Assembly: GCA_965277355.1 (NCBI GenBank)
Contig: CBDICN010000001.1
Coordinates: forward strand, 806,001 to 870,000
Direction: 5' to 3'
Source of the DNA: RH-AL1 sp965277355
Lineage (GTDB): Bacteria > Pseudomonadota > Alphaproteobacteria > Rhizobiales > Beijerinckiaceae
DNA length: 64,000 nucleotides
Shown here: positions 1-8,923 of the stretch, piece after piece
Layout: the number at the start of each line of letters is the position of its first letter
Numbering within the stretch: position 1 is the stretch's first letter
Made by a program: the position numbers and the translations under genes
Notes under the pieces: model-generated
Told to the model about the DNA's origin: nothing
Database searches by the model: none
The model's input: the letters and a program-made list of their open reading frames with translations, nothing else

Positions 1-660
1 GACATCGCCATGTCGAAAGGCTCGCACACCTATTGGAAACAGCCGGGCGAGAGCGGCGTGCCGCCGGTGTTCGCCTTCAACGGTTCGGAGAACGTCGCGA
101 AGGCGGAGGTGGCGTTCCCGGTGCCGTCCCGCATCAGCGAGGAAGGCCTCGTCGCCTACGGCTACTCGGACAGGGTCGCCTTCCCCGTCGAGGTGACGCC
201 GGTCGACCCGTCCAAGCCCTCCGTGCTCCACGCCGACGTGAGCTACGCGGTCTGCAACAAGATCTGCGTGCCGGCGCATTCGCGGGCCATGTTGGTGCTG
301 CCGGCGCGCGGCACGGACGCCGCGGGCGAGATCGTCGAGGCGGCGCTCGCGCAGGTCCCGAAGCCGATGAGCCCTTCGCAGCGCCGCAGCCTCGCGATCA
401 GGCCGCAGAAGGGCGCCCCCAAACCGACCTGGACGCTGGCGTGGCACGGCGCGGCTGTTCCCGAAGACATCTTCGTTGATGGGCCGGAGGGCTTCTTCTT
501 CACCACCCGCAAAATCGGGAGCGACCACTGGATGCTCGTCGCGGAGCAGACCGTTCCGGGCGACGCGGCGAGGCGCGTGCCGGTCTCGCTCACCCTGAAG
601 CGCGGCGACGCAAGCCTCGTGACGGTCGAGACCCTCGACGCCAGCCTGCCGGCGAAGTAA
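1..660 (+). CDS. DsbD N-terminal-domain-like periplasmic protein (5' end outside window)
   Basis: The reading frame is open from base 1, and the Met at base 10 lies inside the domain, so the true start and any signal peptide are off the left edge. The visible 219 residues match the DsbD N-terminal (immunoglobulin-like, thiol-disulfide) domain: a TYWKQPG-type segment, a GYSDRVAFPV strand and a C-x3-C pair in YAVCNKICVP, the usual redox site. No membrane domain follows before the stop at 660, so this is a stand-alone periplasmic domain rather than full DsbD. In the family such domains pass electrons to periplasmic thiol partners; the partner here is not visible. A thiol-peroxidase-type gene follows on the same strand after 54 bases. 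Confidence 0.72.
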   Translation, partial: DIAMSKGSHTYWKQPGESGVPPVFAFNGSENVAKAEVAFPVPSRISEEGLVAYGYSDRVAFPVEVTPVDPSKPSVLHADVSYAVCNKICVPAHSRAMLVLPARGTDAAGEIVEAALAQVPKPMSPSQRRSLAIRPQKGAPKPTWTLAWHGAAVPEDIFVDGPEGFFFTTRKIGSDHWMLVAEQTVPGDAARRVPVSLTLKRGDASLVTVETLDASLPAK

Positions 661-714
661 CGCATTGCGCGGCCGGCAACCGAGCCGAAAACCTTTGACA
701 CGCGGAGTGCGCAC

Positions 715-1200
715 ATGACGATCAAGGTAGGCGATACCATCCCGGAGGCGACGTTCACCATCATGACCCCCGACGGTCCGGCGCCGCGCAAGACCGCGGA
801 GATCTTCCCGCATCGCAAGGTCGTGCTCGTCGCCGTGCCGGGCGCCTTCACGCCGACCTGCAGCATGAATCACGTGCCGGCGTTCATCGAGAATGCCGAG
901 ACGTTCAGGGAAAAGGGCATCGACGAGGTGCTCGTCACCGGCGTCAACGACGTCTTCGTGATGGGCGCTTGGGCCAAGGCGACGGGCGGCGAGGGCAAGG
1001 TGACCTTCCTCGCCGACGGCAGCGGCAAGTTCGCCAAGGCGATCGGGATGACGCTCGATGCCGACGGCTTCGGCATGGGAATGCGTTCGCAGCGCTACAC
1101 GATGATCGTTGACGACGGCGTCGTGAAGAGCCTGTCGGTCGAGCCGAACCCGGGCCAAGTCGACCTGTCGAGCGCTCAGAAGGTGCTCGAGGCGCTCTGA
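715..1200 (+). CDS. Peroxiredoxin, Prx5/AhpC-TSA type
   Basis: This 161-residue protein is typical in length for Prx5-family peroxidases, which reduce hydrogen peroxide and alkyl hydroperoxides with a thiol donor. The peroxidatic cysteine is Cys49 in the signature PGAFTPTCS. The family's VNDVFVM and GMRSQRYTMIVDDG segments are present. It is cytoplasmic, with no signal peptide. It follows the DsbD-like gene at 54 bases and is probably co-transcribed, which would group two thiol-redox functions. A GGAG-like ribosome site sits shortly before the ATG. A double hairpin with a T run follows the stop. Confidence 0.9.
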   Translation: MTIKVGDTIPEATFTIMTPDGPAPRKTAEIFPHRKVVLVAVPGAFTPTCSMNHVPAFIENAETFREKGIDEVLVTGVNDVFVMGAWAKATGGEGKVTFLADGSGKFAKAIGMTLDADGFGMGMRSQRYTMIVDDGVVKSLSVEPNPGQVDLSSAQKVLEAL

Positions 1201-1210
1201 GGCTCACACC

Positions 1211-1271
1211 CGCGCCCCTCGCAACCGGGGCGCCCGACGCCGCTGCCGGACGGCAGCGACGGCATCCTTTT
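1211..1271 (+). terminator. Double-hairpin intrinsic terminator after the peroxiredoxin gene
   Basis: Two GC-rich stems lie in tandem: GCGCCCC pairing with GGGGCGC (1212-1233), then CGCTGCCG pairing with CGGCAGCG (1241-1258). A short T run follows at about 1266-1271. This is read directly from the sequence; activity is inferred. Confidence 0.55.
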
Positions 1272-1428
1272 CCACGAATTTTGCACCGGACATCGGCCGC
1301 GATCTCGGGGCCGGCGACCAGACCGGCGAGACCGGGCTGATCGCCTGCTGTCGAAAGATCGGAGATAAGCGGCGACACGCTGTAAGCGAGCCCCGGCGTC
1401 GATCCCCGGGAACGTCCCGGTATAACCC

Positions 1429-2376
1429 CTACCCCGCCGCGCGCTCGGCGGAGCGCAGCGTGTTCGACATCAGCATCGCGATCGTCATCGGGCCGACGCC
1501 ACCGGGCACGGGCGTTATCGCGGCCGCATGTTTCGCCGCGCCGGCATAGTCGACGTCGCCGACGAGCTTCGTCTTCGGCTTGCCTTGCGCGTTCAGGCCG
1601 TCGCCCTCGATGCGGTTGATGCCGACGTCGATGACGATGGCGCCGGGCTTGATCCAGTCGCCCTTGACCATCTCCGGGCGGCCGACCGCCGCCACGACGA
1701 GGTCGGCGCCGCGCACCACGGCGGCCAAGTCCTTGGTGCGGGAGTGCGCCACCGTCACCGTCATGTTCTTCGACAGGAGGAGCTGCACCATCGGCTTACC
1801 GACGATGTTGGAGCGGCCGACGATCACCGCGTTCATGCCGTCGAGTTCGACGCCGAGCGCCGCCGCCGCCTTTTCGAGGAGGACCAGCGAACCGGCCGGC
1901 GTGCAGGGCACCAGCGCACGCTCCATCGAGCCGATCGCGAGAAGCCCGACATTGGTCGGGTGGAAGCCGTCGGCGTCCTTCTCCGGGTTGATCGTTTCGA
2001 GCACCTTGGTCGAATTCACGTGCCCGGGCAGCGGCAGCTGGACCAAGATACCGTGGATCGCCGGATCGTTATTGAGCTCGTCGACGAGCTTCAGGATGTC
2101 CGCCTCCGAGGTTGTCGTTGGCAGATCGTGCTGGACGGAGTGGAAGCCCGCCTCCTTGGCCGCCTTGCCCTTCGCCTTGACGTAGACCTGGGACGCCGGG
2201 TTCTCGCCGACCAGCACGACCGCGAGGCCCGGCTTCACACCCTTGGCGGCCAGCGCCTTGGTCCGCTCCGTCACCTCGGCGATCACCTGCGCGGCGGCGA
2301 CCTTGCCATCGATGATCTTGCCGCCGTGGTCGCCGTCGCGGATGACCTCGGCATCGTTCTGTTCGCTGACGGTCAT
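1429..2376 (-). CDS. folD: Bifunctional methylenetetrahydrofolate dehydrogenase / methenyltetrahydrofolate cyclohydrolase
   Basis: FolD interconverts 5,10-methylene-, 5,10-methenyl- and 10-formyl-tetrahydrofolate in cytoplasmic one-carbon metabolism. The protein has the family YVKAKGKAAKEAG segment with the catalytic Lys, the QLPLPGH motif, the NAD(P)-binding GRSNIVGKPM turn and the C-terminal PVPGGVGPMT signature. I chose the ATG at 2376 (315 residues) because GAGGA lies about nine bases upstream. A longer frame to 2460 would only translate a tandem repeat into a lysine/histidine/glutamine/aspartate run. A roughly 20-residue acidic leader still precedes the conserved KIIDGK start of the domain. 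It is the last gene of a minus-strand run with the epimerase and lipid kinase genes. Confidence 0.93.
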   Translation of the reverse strand: MTVSEQNDAEVIRDGDHGGKIIDGKVAAAQVIAEVTERTKALAAKGVKPGLAVVLVGENPASQVYVKAKGKAAKEAGFHSVQHDLPTTTSEADILKLVDELNNDPAIHGILVQLPLPGHVNSTKVLETINPEKDADGFHPTNVGLLAIGSMERALVPCTPAGSLVLLEKAAAALGVELDGMNAVIVGRSNIVGKPMVQLLLSKNMTVTVAHSRTKDLAAVVRGADLVVAAVGRPEMVKGDWIKPGAIVIDVGINRIEGDGLNAQGKPKTKLVGDVDYAGAAKHAAAITPVPGGVGPMTIAMLMSNTLRSAERAAG

Positions 2377-2403
2377 GAGCGGCGTTTCCTCGTTGTCGTG
2401 CTC

Positions 2404-2472
2404 GTCTTGGGCATGCTTGTCTTGGGCATGCTTGTCTTGGGCATGCTTGTCCTTGGGCATGCTTGTCCTTGG
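2404..2472. repeat. 15-bp tandem repeat in the folD leader
   Basis: Three exact copies of gtcttgggcatgctt (2404-2448) are followed by a 16-bp copy carrying one extra C (2449-2464) and a partial fifth. Each unit contains the palindrome GCATGC. The array ends about 28 bases upstream of the folD start and would lie in the folD 5' leader or promoter. The 16-bp copy breaks frame periodicity, which also argues against translation of this stretch. Confidence 0.9.
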
Positions 2473-2549
2473 AAAGCCGCGTTTCTGTCAGGTTTGCCGC
2501 GGACTGCCAAGCCTCGGGAGGGCACGCGGCGCGCCGCCGGATCTCGCCG

Positions 2550-3440
2550 TCAGGTCTGCACCGGCCGGTGCGGCGACGCGAACGAGAAGCGCGCGACATG
2601 CCGCGCCTCGGCGCCCGCAGGGAGATGGCGCATTGAGGCCTTCGCGAAGAGATCGCCGTCGGCGTCGACGTAGTCGCCGTGGCCCGTCCAGGCTTCGATC
2701 GAGAGGAAGCGGCCGGCTGGCCGCGACCACAGCGCGAGATGCGGGAAATCTTCGAGCTCGACCTCGAGCGCCGCGCCGGACGCGGCATGGCTGAAGCGCA
2801 GCTTGCGGCTGTTCGCATCGAGGAAGCAGAGCGCCTCGCGCGCCATCAAGGCTTCGGAGAGGGGTAGCCGCCGCCCGTCGAGCGGCACCTTGCGATGCTG
2901 TCGCGTGAACAGGCCGTCCGATGCGATGATCGGAACCTGCCCCGCCTCCCGCTCGCCGAACAGGATCTCGTAGTCCTCCAGGTCGCCGCCGGCGAACGGC
3001 CAGCGGAATCCCGGGTGAAGGCCGAAGGCGTAGGGCATCGCGCGCGTGCCGGTGTTGCGTACCAGGACCAGCGTCGTCAATGCGGCACCGTCGATCGCGT
3101 GCTCGACCTCGAGCGCGAAGTCGAAGGGGTAGAGCGCGCGCGTGACCTCGTCCGATTGCAAGCCGAGGCGGACATGCGACGGCCACTGCTCGAGCACGCT
3201 GAAGGTCCGGTCGCGCGCGAACCCATGCAGCCCGAGCGGATAGTGCCGTCCCTCGACGGTGACGCCGCCGCCGCGAGTCCAGCCGACGACGGGGAAGAGG
3301 ATCGGCGCGGTGGCCGGCCAGATCGCCGGATCGGGCGACCAGACGAGCGGCGTCCCGGCGACGCTCCAGGCGCGAAGCTCGGCGCCGGCCGTCGCGATCT
3401 CGGCGCGTGCACCACGGTCAGCCAGCGAAACGATGCTCAT
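2550..3440 (-). CDS. Aldose 1-epimerase (galactose mutarotase) family protein
   Basis: This 296-residue protein has the beta-sandwich mutarotase pattern. His72 in LHGFAR and His142 in LHPGF align with the two conserved histidines, and Glu249 in SIEAWTG with the catalytic base. Such enzymes interconvert alpha and beta anomers of hexoses. The length and the ILFPVVGWTR start resemble the LacX-like subgroup, whose substrates are less certain than those of GalM. The start codon lies 14 bases downstream of the stop of the lipid kinase gene, so the two are likely co-transcribed. Confidence 0.85.
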   Translation of the reverse strand: MSIVSLADRGARAEIATAGAELRAWSVAGTPLVWSPDPAIWPATAPILFPVVGWTRGGGVTVEGRHYPLGLHGFARDRTFSVLEQWPSHVRLGLQSDEVTRALYPFDFALEVEHAIDGAALTTLVLVRNTGTRAMPYAFGLHPGFRWPFAGGDLEDYEILFGEREAGQVPIIASDGLFTRQHRKVPLDGRRLPLSEALMAREALCFLDANSRKLRFSHAASGAALEVELEDFPHLALWSRPAGRFLSIEAWTGHGDYVDADGDLFAKASMRHLPAGAEARHVARFSFASPHRPVQT

Positions 3441-3454
3441 CCGCGGCCCCTCGT

Positions 3455-4369
3455 TCAGCTCGACCGCGGGACGTAGACGGTGATCGCCCGAGGCTTCACG
3501 GTGAAGAGGGCCGGTGTCTGCGTCACAAGCTCTCCGTCGGCGTTCACCGGCCGGGGCTTGAGCGTGAGGATCTCGAATCTCGCGCCGCGTGCGGTGCGAA
3601 CGTCGCTGATCGCCCCGTGAGCGCCGGACTTGAAGGACGGAACCATCAGCGCCATGCGCCAGAGCTTCGCGAATTCGAGCGAGTACAGGTCAAGCGTGCC
3701 GTCGTCGATGCGCGCCTCGCTGGCCACGACGTTGCCGCCGCCGTAGAATCGGCCGTTCCCGACGGCGATCTGCAACGTCCGCACCAGGGTCTTGCTCTCG
3801 GCGGTGATCAGCGTCGCGTGGAACACCCTCGCGCGGGCGAGAAGCTCCGCGGCATTGATCGCGTAGCTGAGCCGGCCGAAGCGGCGCTTCTGCCTGCCGG
3901 TGATCTTCCTGGCGAGATCGGCGGCCAGTCCGACGCTCGCCACGTTGAGGAACGGATGACCGTTGACGTCGCCGACATCGACGGTTCGGGCGAAGCCTTC
4001 GAGAACGATATCAGCCGCCGCTTCGAGGCCGGACGGAACGCCGATCGAGCGGACGAAATCATTGGCTGTCCCCAGCGGCAGCACGCCCATCGGCAAGCCG
4101 GTTGCCATCAGACCGGCCGCGGCAGCGTTGATCGTTCCGTCACCGCCGCCGAGGATCACGCTATCGACCGTCGCGCGATGGGCCTCGATACACGGCGAGA
4201 CATCGGCGGCACGCTCGCAGCCTGCCTCGATCATCGCAATCCCGCCGGCTTGCAGGCGCGCATGCACCGAGCCGAGACCCCTCGCGCCGGTGCCGCTCGA
4301 ACGGTTGAGGATCAGCAAGGCTCTGCGGGATCGATCGCGCGACAAAACGTGTTCATCTTTCCGGCACAA
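3455..4369 (-). CDS. Diacylglycerol/lipid kinase family protein (DagK/YegS type)
   Basis: This 304-residue protein carries the DagK catalytic-domain signatures GGGDGT (residues 74-79) and LPLGTANDF (97-105), which bind ATP and metal. The family phosphorylates diacylglycerol or related lipids at the inner face of the membrane; the exact lipid cannot be read from sequence. The first 15 or so residues are polar and atypical, so a GTG a few codons downstream could be the real start. It is divergent from the radical SAM gene, with 186 bases between them, and probably heads the run to the epimerase and folD. Confidence 0.85.
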   Translation of the reverse strand: MCRKDEHVLSRDRSRRALLILNRSSGTGARGLGSVHARLQAGGIAMIEAGCERAADVSPCIEAHRATVDSVILGGGDGTINAAAAGLMATGLPMGVLPLGTANDFVRSIGVPSGLEAAADIVLEGFARTVDVGDVNGHPFLNVASVGLAADLARKITGRQKRRFGRLSYAINAAELLARARVFHATLITAESKTLVRTLQIAVGNGRFYGGGNVVASEARIDDGTLDLYSLEFAKLWRMALMVPSFKSGAHGAISDVRTARGARFEILTLKPRPVNADGELVTQTPALFTVKPRAITVYVPRSS

Positions 4370-4555
4370 TGTCGTTGGGTCGACACAAGCCTTGCCCGCT
4401 CAGCGGCGCCAAGCGCTCCCGCGGCCGCGACCCGACGATTACAACATCGTGAGGCTTTGCAACGTACTTCTTGTCCGCTGGCCTGCCGAGGAGGCGCGCG
4501 TTATGATCCGCGCGTTTTTGCAACCGGCTCAACCTTGCGGGACACCGTCAACCTC

Positions 4556-6160
4556 ATGACTCACGCGACCGATCTGCGCAGCCGTCGCATCCTCTGCGTC
4601 TCACCCCGCTACGAGCCATCGTTCGGCACCTTCGAGCATGCCTACAAGCTGACGGACAAGACCAAGGCGTTCATGCCGCCGCAGGGTCTCCTTATCATCG
4701 CGGCCGCGATGCCTGCCCACTGGCAGGTGCGTTTCGTCGACGAGAATATGGAGCCGGCGACGGCGGCCGACTTTCAGTGGGCGGAGGCGGTCTTTGTCAG
4801 CGGCATGCACATCCAGCGCCGTCAGATCGACGACATCAATCGGCGCGCGCACGACCACGGCAAGGTGACGGCGCTCGGTGGTCCTTCCGTCTCGTCGTGC
4901 CCCGAGACCTATCCGGCATTCGACTATCTCCATGTCGGCGAGATGGGCGATGCCACCGACGCGCTGATCGCCTGTCTCGCCGACAGCGTGGCGCGGCCGG
5001 TCAAGCAGCTCGTGCTGAAGACGAACGTCCGGCGCGAGCTCAGCCAGTTCCCGATGCCGGCTTACGAGCTCGCCAAGATCGACAAGTACATGCTTGGTAC
5101 GGTGCAGTTCTCGAGCGGTTGCCCCTACAGGTGCGAGTTCTGCGACATTCCCGGGCTCTACGGCCGCGTGCCGCGTCTGAAGTCGCCGGCGCAGATCTGT
5201 GAAGAGCTCGACAAGCTGCTGGCGCTCGGCGTCAACAATTCGGTCTACTTCGTCGACGACAACATCATCGGCAACCGCAAGGCCATCAAGGAGCTGCTTC
5301 CGCACCTGATCGCATGGCAGAAGAAGAACGGCTACGCGCTCAATCTCGCCTGCGAGGCGACGCTTAACATCGCCCGTTCGCCCGATGTGCTCGCGATGAT
5401 GCGCGAAGCCGGCTTCGACGCTATCTTCTGCGGGATCGAGACTCCCGAACCCGACGCCCTGATTCAGATCGACAAGGGCCACAACATGGTCATGCCGATC
5501 CTCGACGCCGTGAAGATCATCAACGACCACGGCATGCAGTTGGTGTCCGGAATCATCCTGGGGCTCGACAGCGATACCGCCGACTCGGGCAACAAGGTCC
5601 TGAGTTTCATCGAGAAATCAGCGATTCCGATGCTGACCATCAACCTCCTGCAAGCGCTGCCACAGACGCCGCTCTGGCAGCGCTTGCAGAAAGCCGACCG
5701 CATCGACGAGCGCGACGACCGCGAGTCGAACGTGCACTTCATAATGCCCTACGACGACGTGCTCTCCATGTGGCGGGACTGCATGGCGAAGGCCTACCAG
5801 CCCGAAGTCCTGTTCGACCGCTATCGCCACCAGCTGAAGGCGACCTGGCCGAACCGCATCAAAAAGCCGAACAGCCCCGAGCGCACCAACAGGGGGATGA
5901 TTAAGAAGGGGCTGACGGTGCTGCGCAACGTCCTCTGGCATGTCGGAGTGAAAGGCGACTATCGCTTCACATTCTGGAAGTTCGCGCTGCCGCTGCTGTT
6001 GCGCGGCAAGGTCGAGGCCCTGCTCAACTACTGTATCCCTGCCCACCATCTGATCATCTTCGCGCGCGAGGCCTGCGCCGGGCGCGGCAACGCGTCGCAC
6101 TACTCTGCCAAGCTCCGGCCGGTGGTGGACAACCCCACCGTGCTCACCCCTGCGGAGTAG
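4556..6160 (+). CDS. B12-binding-domain radical SAM protein with DUF4070-like C-terminus (candidate hopanoid C-2 methylase HpnP)
   Basis: This is a 534-residue enzyme. The N-terminal third is a cobalamin-binding-like Rossmann region (VSGMHIQRRQI, ALGGPSVS). The radical SAM cluster motif is C189-x3-C193-x2-C196, followed by the FVDDNIIGN strand and CGIETPEPD. The C-terminal 150 residues (SNVHFIMPYD, MARAYQPE-like, AHHLIIFAREA) resemble DUF4070. This architecture, and the PSFGTFEHAY and FVDEN segments, are what I associate with HpnP, which methylates hopanoids at C-2; that assignment is inference from memory of the family. No hopanoid genes are adjacent. The upstream open frame overlaps the lipid kinase antisense and is not used. 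The ribosome site for the chosen ATG is weak. Confidence 0.7.
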   Translation: MTHATDLRSRRILCVSPRYEPSFGTFEHAYKLTDKTKAFMPPQGLLIIAAAMPAHWQVRFVDENMEPATAADFQWAEAVFVSGMHIQRRQIDDINRRAHDHGKVTALGGPSVSSCPETYPAFDYLHVGEMGDATDALIACLADSVARPVKQLVLKTNVRRELSQFPMPAYELAKIDKYMLGTVQFSSGCPYRCEFCDIPGLYGRVPRLKSPAQICEELDKLLALGVNNSVYFVDDNIIGNRKAIKELLPHLIAWQKKNGYALNLACEATLNIARSPDVLAMMREAGFDAIFCGIETPEPDALIQIDKGHNMVMPILDAVKIINDHGMQLVSGIILGLDSDTADSGNKVLSFIEKSAIPMLTINLLQALPQTPLWQRLQKADRIDERDDRESNVHFIMPYDDVLSMWRDCMAKAYQPEVLFDRYRHQLKATWPNRIKKPNSPERTNRGMIKKGLTVLRNVLWHVGVKGDYRFTFWKFALPLLLRGKVEALLNYCIPAHHLIIFAREACAGRGNASHYSAKLRPVVDNPTVLTPAE

Positions 6161-6365
6161 GCGCGGTGTCTGTCCGCTGGCGGATCGCTTGCTGAAACAG
6201 CCGCTCGCGGCAATCGGCCGATTGTATTGCGATGCAGACAAAGACGTGGCTTCGCCATCTCGCCTGCGGTGCGGCGATCAAACTCGAAAAAGCTACGCGC
6301 GCTACTGTATTCGACTATAGGCTAAGGCGATCTACTGATTCGCTCCTCGAGCCGCGTGCGCTGTC

Positions 6366-8588
6366 ATGCGCCGCGCCCTTCGAGACCACGGACGGATAAG
6401 AGCACCGATGCCACACGGCATGATGTTGCCTGGCGACGCCGTTCCTCCCAACGCCGTCCCTCTCAACGCCGCCGCTCTCGAGGTAGGCCGACTATGGGCA
6501 TGCGTGCCCGATGAGACCTCGCGGCAAACGACGGACTTGGCTCGGCGTCTTCTCAAAGCTCGGTGGGCGACGCTGTCTTCCTTCACGACCGCCCGTCAGG
6601 TCACCGTATGCTCCTCGCGGCTCTCGGAGTTCGGCGAAGAAGTGCCTCTCCCCTGCTCGCTCTGTCGCCAAGTCGCGACCGCCGGCACGGCGATCGCGGC
6701 GGAGGCTGTCGCCGAGCATGCGGCGTTCACCGACGTTTCGCCGGCGTCGGGCATCGCGTCCTATGCGGGTACGCCGATCAAGCTTGCGAGCGGCCGCATC
6801 ATGGGCACGCTCTGCGTTTCCGACAGCGTTCCACATCGCTGGAGTGGCGCGGACCTCGACATTCTCAGCGTCCTGGCGGCCGGCATCAGCAACGCGGTCG
6901 ACCTTCGTCTCGAGATCCTGCGCAGCGAAGCCGCGACAGCGGCATCGCGGCATGAGCAGGAACGCTTCCTCGCGCTGGCCGACGCCATTCCGGGCTTGGT
7001 GTTCGAGCGGCGCAAGATCGGTCCGGCGCAGGCCGCGTACAGCTTCTTCGGAACTCGCAAGCGGATGCTGGCGGCCACGCGGGAGCTGACGCAACACGGC
7101 GATAGAGCAGCGCTGACCTTCGTCCATCCCGATGACCGCGACTTTGTCCGCGCTGCGTTCTCGCGCAGCACGGCGGAAGAGACGGACCTCGACGTGACGT
7201 TCCGTGCCGTGACGCCAGGACCACAGCAGCGATGGCTTCGCAGCCAGTTGAAACGACGACGTGCGAAGGACGGCGCCGTATCTTGGGCCGGCCTTTGCTC
7301 CGACGTGACGGACCTTATCGCCGCGCGCGAGGACGCCGAGGCCGAACGCGCCGGCAGGGAACGCGCGTTCGCCGACGCCAGCCACGACATCCGTACGCCG
7401 CTCCAGGCGATCCTCGGTTCGACCGGGTTCCTCGCGAACGAGACGAGGCCCGACGTCATTGCCGCGCATGCCAAGACGATCCGTTCGGCTTCGGAGGCGG
7501 TGCTTGCGATCGTCAATCAGATGCTCGATCCCGCGAAATCGGACGTCGGCGGGCATTCGGGCGAGTCGGTCGATGTGCGGGACTTCGCGCAGACCTGCCT
7601 CGACTTGATCGTCCCTCAGGCGCGCGCGAAGGATATCGCGACGCGTCTCGTCGTCGAGGAGGAGGTTCCGGCGCAAAGCTCCATGAACCCTCAGAAGGCT
7701 CAGCAGGCGCTCCTCAACCTCCTGAACAATGCCGTGAAGTTCACCGACGCCGGCGCCGTGACGTTGCATGTCGCGACGGCGGCCGCCGGATTGTGCTTCA
7801 GCGTGACTGACACCGGTATCGGCGTCCCGATCGAAAAGCGCGCGCTCCTGTTCCAGCGCCATTCCCGTCTCGAGGCGGACGGGCGACCGACGGAGGGCGC
7901 CGGCCTCGGCCTCTCAATCGCCAAGGAGCTCGTCGAACGCGAAGGCGGCCGCATCGGGCTCGACACCGGTCCGAGCGGCGGCACGGTCTTCTGGTTCGAG
8001 CTCCCCTCCGCGACTCTGGAGCTGCCGGCCGACGCGCCGGCGGCCCAGCACAAGACAGCCCCGGACAGGACGGCCCCGGACAGGACGGCTCAGTACGAAA
8101 CGGCCCAGGAAGCAACGGAGACGGCGGAAGAGCCGGCTACCCAAAAGCCGGCCTCCGAGGAGCCGGCTGCTCCGGAGCCAGCTTTGGCCGAGCGCCCGAC
8201 CGGCGGCGCGCGCATCCTGCTTGCCGACGATCTGGACCTCAACCGCAAGCTGATTGCCGACATGCTATCCTTCGAGGGCCATAGCGTCGATTGCGTCGCC
8301 GATGGCGCGGCGGCGGTTCAGGCCGTCCGCGAGCGCAGCTACGACCTGATCCTGATGGACATGATCATGCCGGGCATGGACGGCACGGCGGCGACGCGAG
8401 CTATCCGTCTGTTGCCCGAGCCCGCGTGCCGCGTGCCGATCGTGGCGTTGACCGCGCACTCTCTTCGCGAGCAACTCGAAGCCTGCCTGGCCGCCGGCAT
8501 GGACGACACTCTGACGAAGCCCCTGTCGATGGCCAGCCTAACCAGCACCGTCGACTCCTGGACCAGGGGCCGCACGAAAGCCGCTTGA
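6366..8588 (+). CDS. GAF-PAS hybrid sensor histidine kinase with receiver domain
   Basis: The predicted protein has up to 740 residues and no membrane segment. The order is a GAF domain (about 40-185), a PAS-like domain (about 195-320), HisKA with phospho-acceptor His340 in DASHDIRTPLQ, an HATPase with NAVKFTDAG, DTGIGVP and GAGLGLSIAKEL, a linker rich in Pro, Ala, Glu and Thr (about 555-615), and a C-terminal receiver. The receiver aspartate is Asp665 in LILMDMIMPG, with DD and Lys (TKPL) in place. The linker contains an exact 15-bp duplication. The start is uncertain because the first 40 residues include three near-copies of a 15-bp repeat; Met at 6408 is an alternative. No dedicated response regulator adjoins. 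Confidence 0.85.
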   Translation: MRRALRDHGRIRAPMPHGMMLPGDAVPPNAVPLNAAALEVGRLWACVPDETSRQTTDLARRLLKARWATLSSFTTARQVTVCSSRLSEFGEEVPLPCSLCRQVATAGTAIAAEAVAEHAAFTDVSPASGIASYAGTPIKLASGRIMGTLCVSDSVPHRWSGADLDILSVLAAGISNAVDLRLEILRSEAATAASRHEQERFLALADAIPGLVFERRKIGPAQAAYSFFGTRKRMLAATRELTQHGDRAALTFVHPDDRDFVRAAFSRSTAEETDLDVTFRAVTPGPQQRWLRSQLKRRRAKDGAVSWAGLCSDVTDLIAAREDAEAERAGRERAFADASHDIRTPLQAILGSTGFLANETRPDVIAAHAKTIRSASEAVLAIVNQMLDPAKSDVGGHSGESVDVRDFAQTCLDLIVPQARAKDIATRLVVEEEVPAQSSMNPQKAQQALLNLLNNAVKFTDAGAVTLHVATAAAGLCFSVTDTGIGVPIEKRALLFQRHSRLEADGRPTEGAGLGLSIAKELVEREGGRIGLDTGPSGGTVFWFELPSATLELPADAPAAQHKTAPDRTAPDRTAQYETAQEATETAEEPATQKPASEEPAAPEPALAERPTGGARILLADDLDLNRKLIADMLSFEGHSVDCVADGAAAVQAVRERSYDLILMDMIMPGMDGTAATRAIRLLPEPACRVPIVALTAHSLREQLEACLAAGMDDTLTKPLSMASLTSTVDSWTRGRTKAA
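6435..6479. repeat. 15-bp imperfect tandem repeat near the hybrid kinase start
   Basis: Three imperfect 15-bp units of the form aacgccgtccctctc lie at 6435-6449, 6450-6464 and 6465-6479. In frame they encode a repeating Asn-Ala-Val-Pro-Leu-like pattern just after the start of the hybrid kinase gene. Confidence 0.75.
8058..8087. repeat. Exact 15-bp duplication in the kinase linker
   Basis: gccccggacaggacg occurs twice back to back (8058-8072, 8073-8087). It duplicates five codons in the disordered linker between the HATPase and receiver domains, so the reading frame is preserved. Confidence 0.85.
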
Positions 8589-8923
8589 GAGCGCGAGCCC
8601 CGCCGAACGAGCTCAGAAGCAGGCTCTCGAGGAGGACGGATGTTGGCTTGCCGCCGGTTCTGACGTGCAGGTCCGATGAAGCATTGCGCATTCCCCGGGC
8701 TTGATCCGGCTGCGATCCTGATGGTGAGCCGGGAGCCGGCGTCTCGAACCACAACGGCTCCAGGAGGCGAAATCCGCGGGACGCCAACCTCATGTCCCAA
8801 GGATGGCTCGAGACGCGGCCTCGGCACCTTCGCCGTAAGGAGACTTAAGCCCCGCGTAACCCTTCGGCGAAAGGACGCCGCGCTTTGCTCGCGCCGCGCC
8901 CTCCTCCCGCCAGAGGCTTGTCG
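8589..8923. other. Intergenic stretch between convergent kinase and superoxide dismutase genes
   Basis: I see no convincing gene in these 335 bases; the frames present lack family motifs. A long-loop inverted repeat (CCTTCGCCG at about 8828 with CGGCGAAAGG at about 8865) lies near the sodB stop and could end transcription from either side. It has no strong T run. Confidence 0.4.

Noticed and set aside
2377..2460. Longer folD start that would translate the 15-bp repeat
   Set aside because: A better ribosome site lies before the ATG at 2376, and the fourth repeat unit has 16 bases, so the array is not maintained as codons.
3407..4555. Plus-strand frame upstream of the radical SAM gene
   Set aside because: It is antisense to the lipid kinase gene and shows no domain; the radical SAM fold starts right at the chosen ATG.
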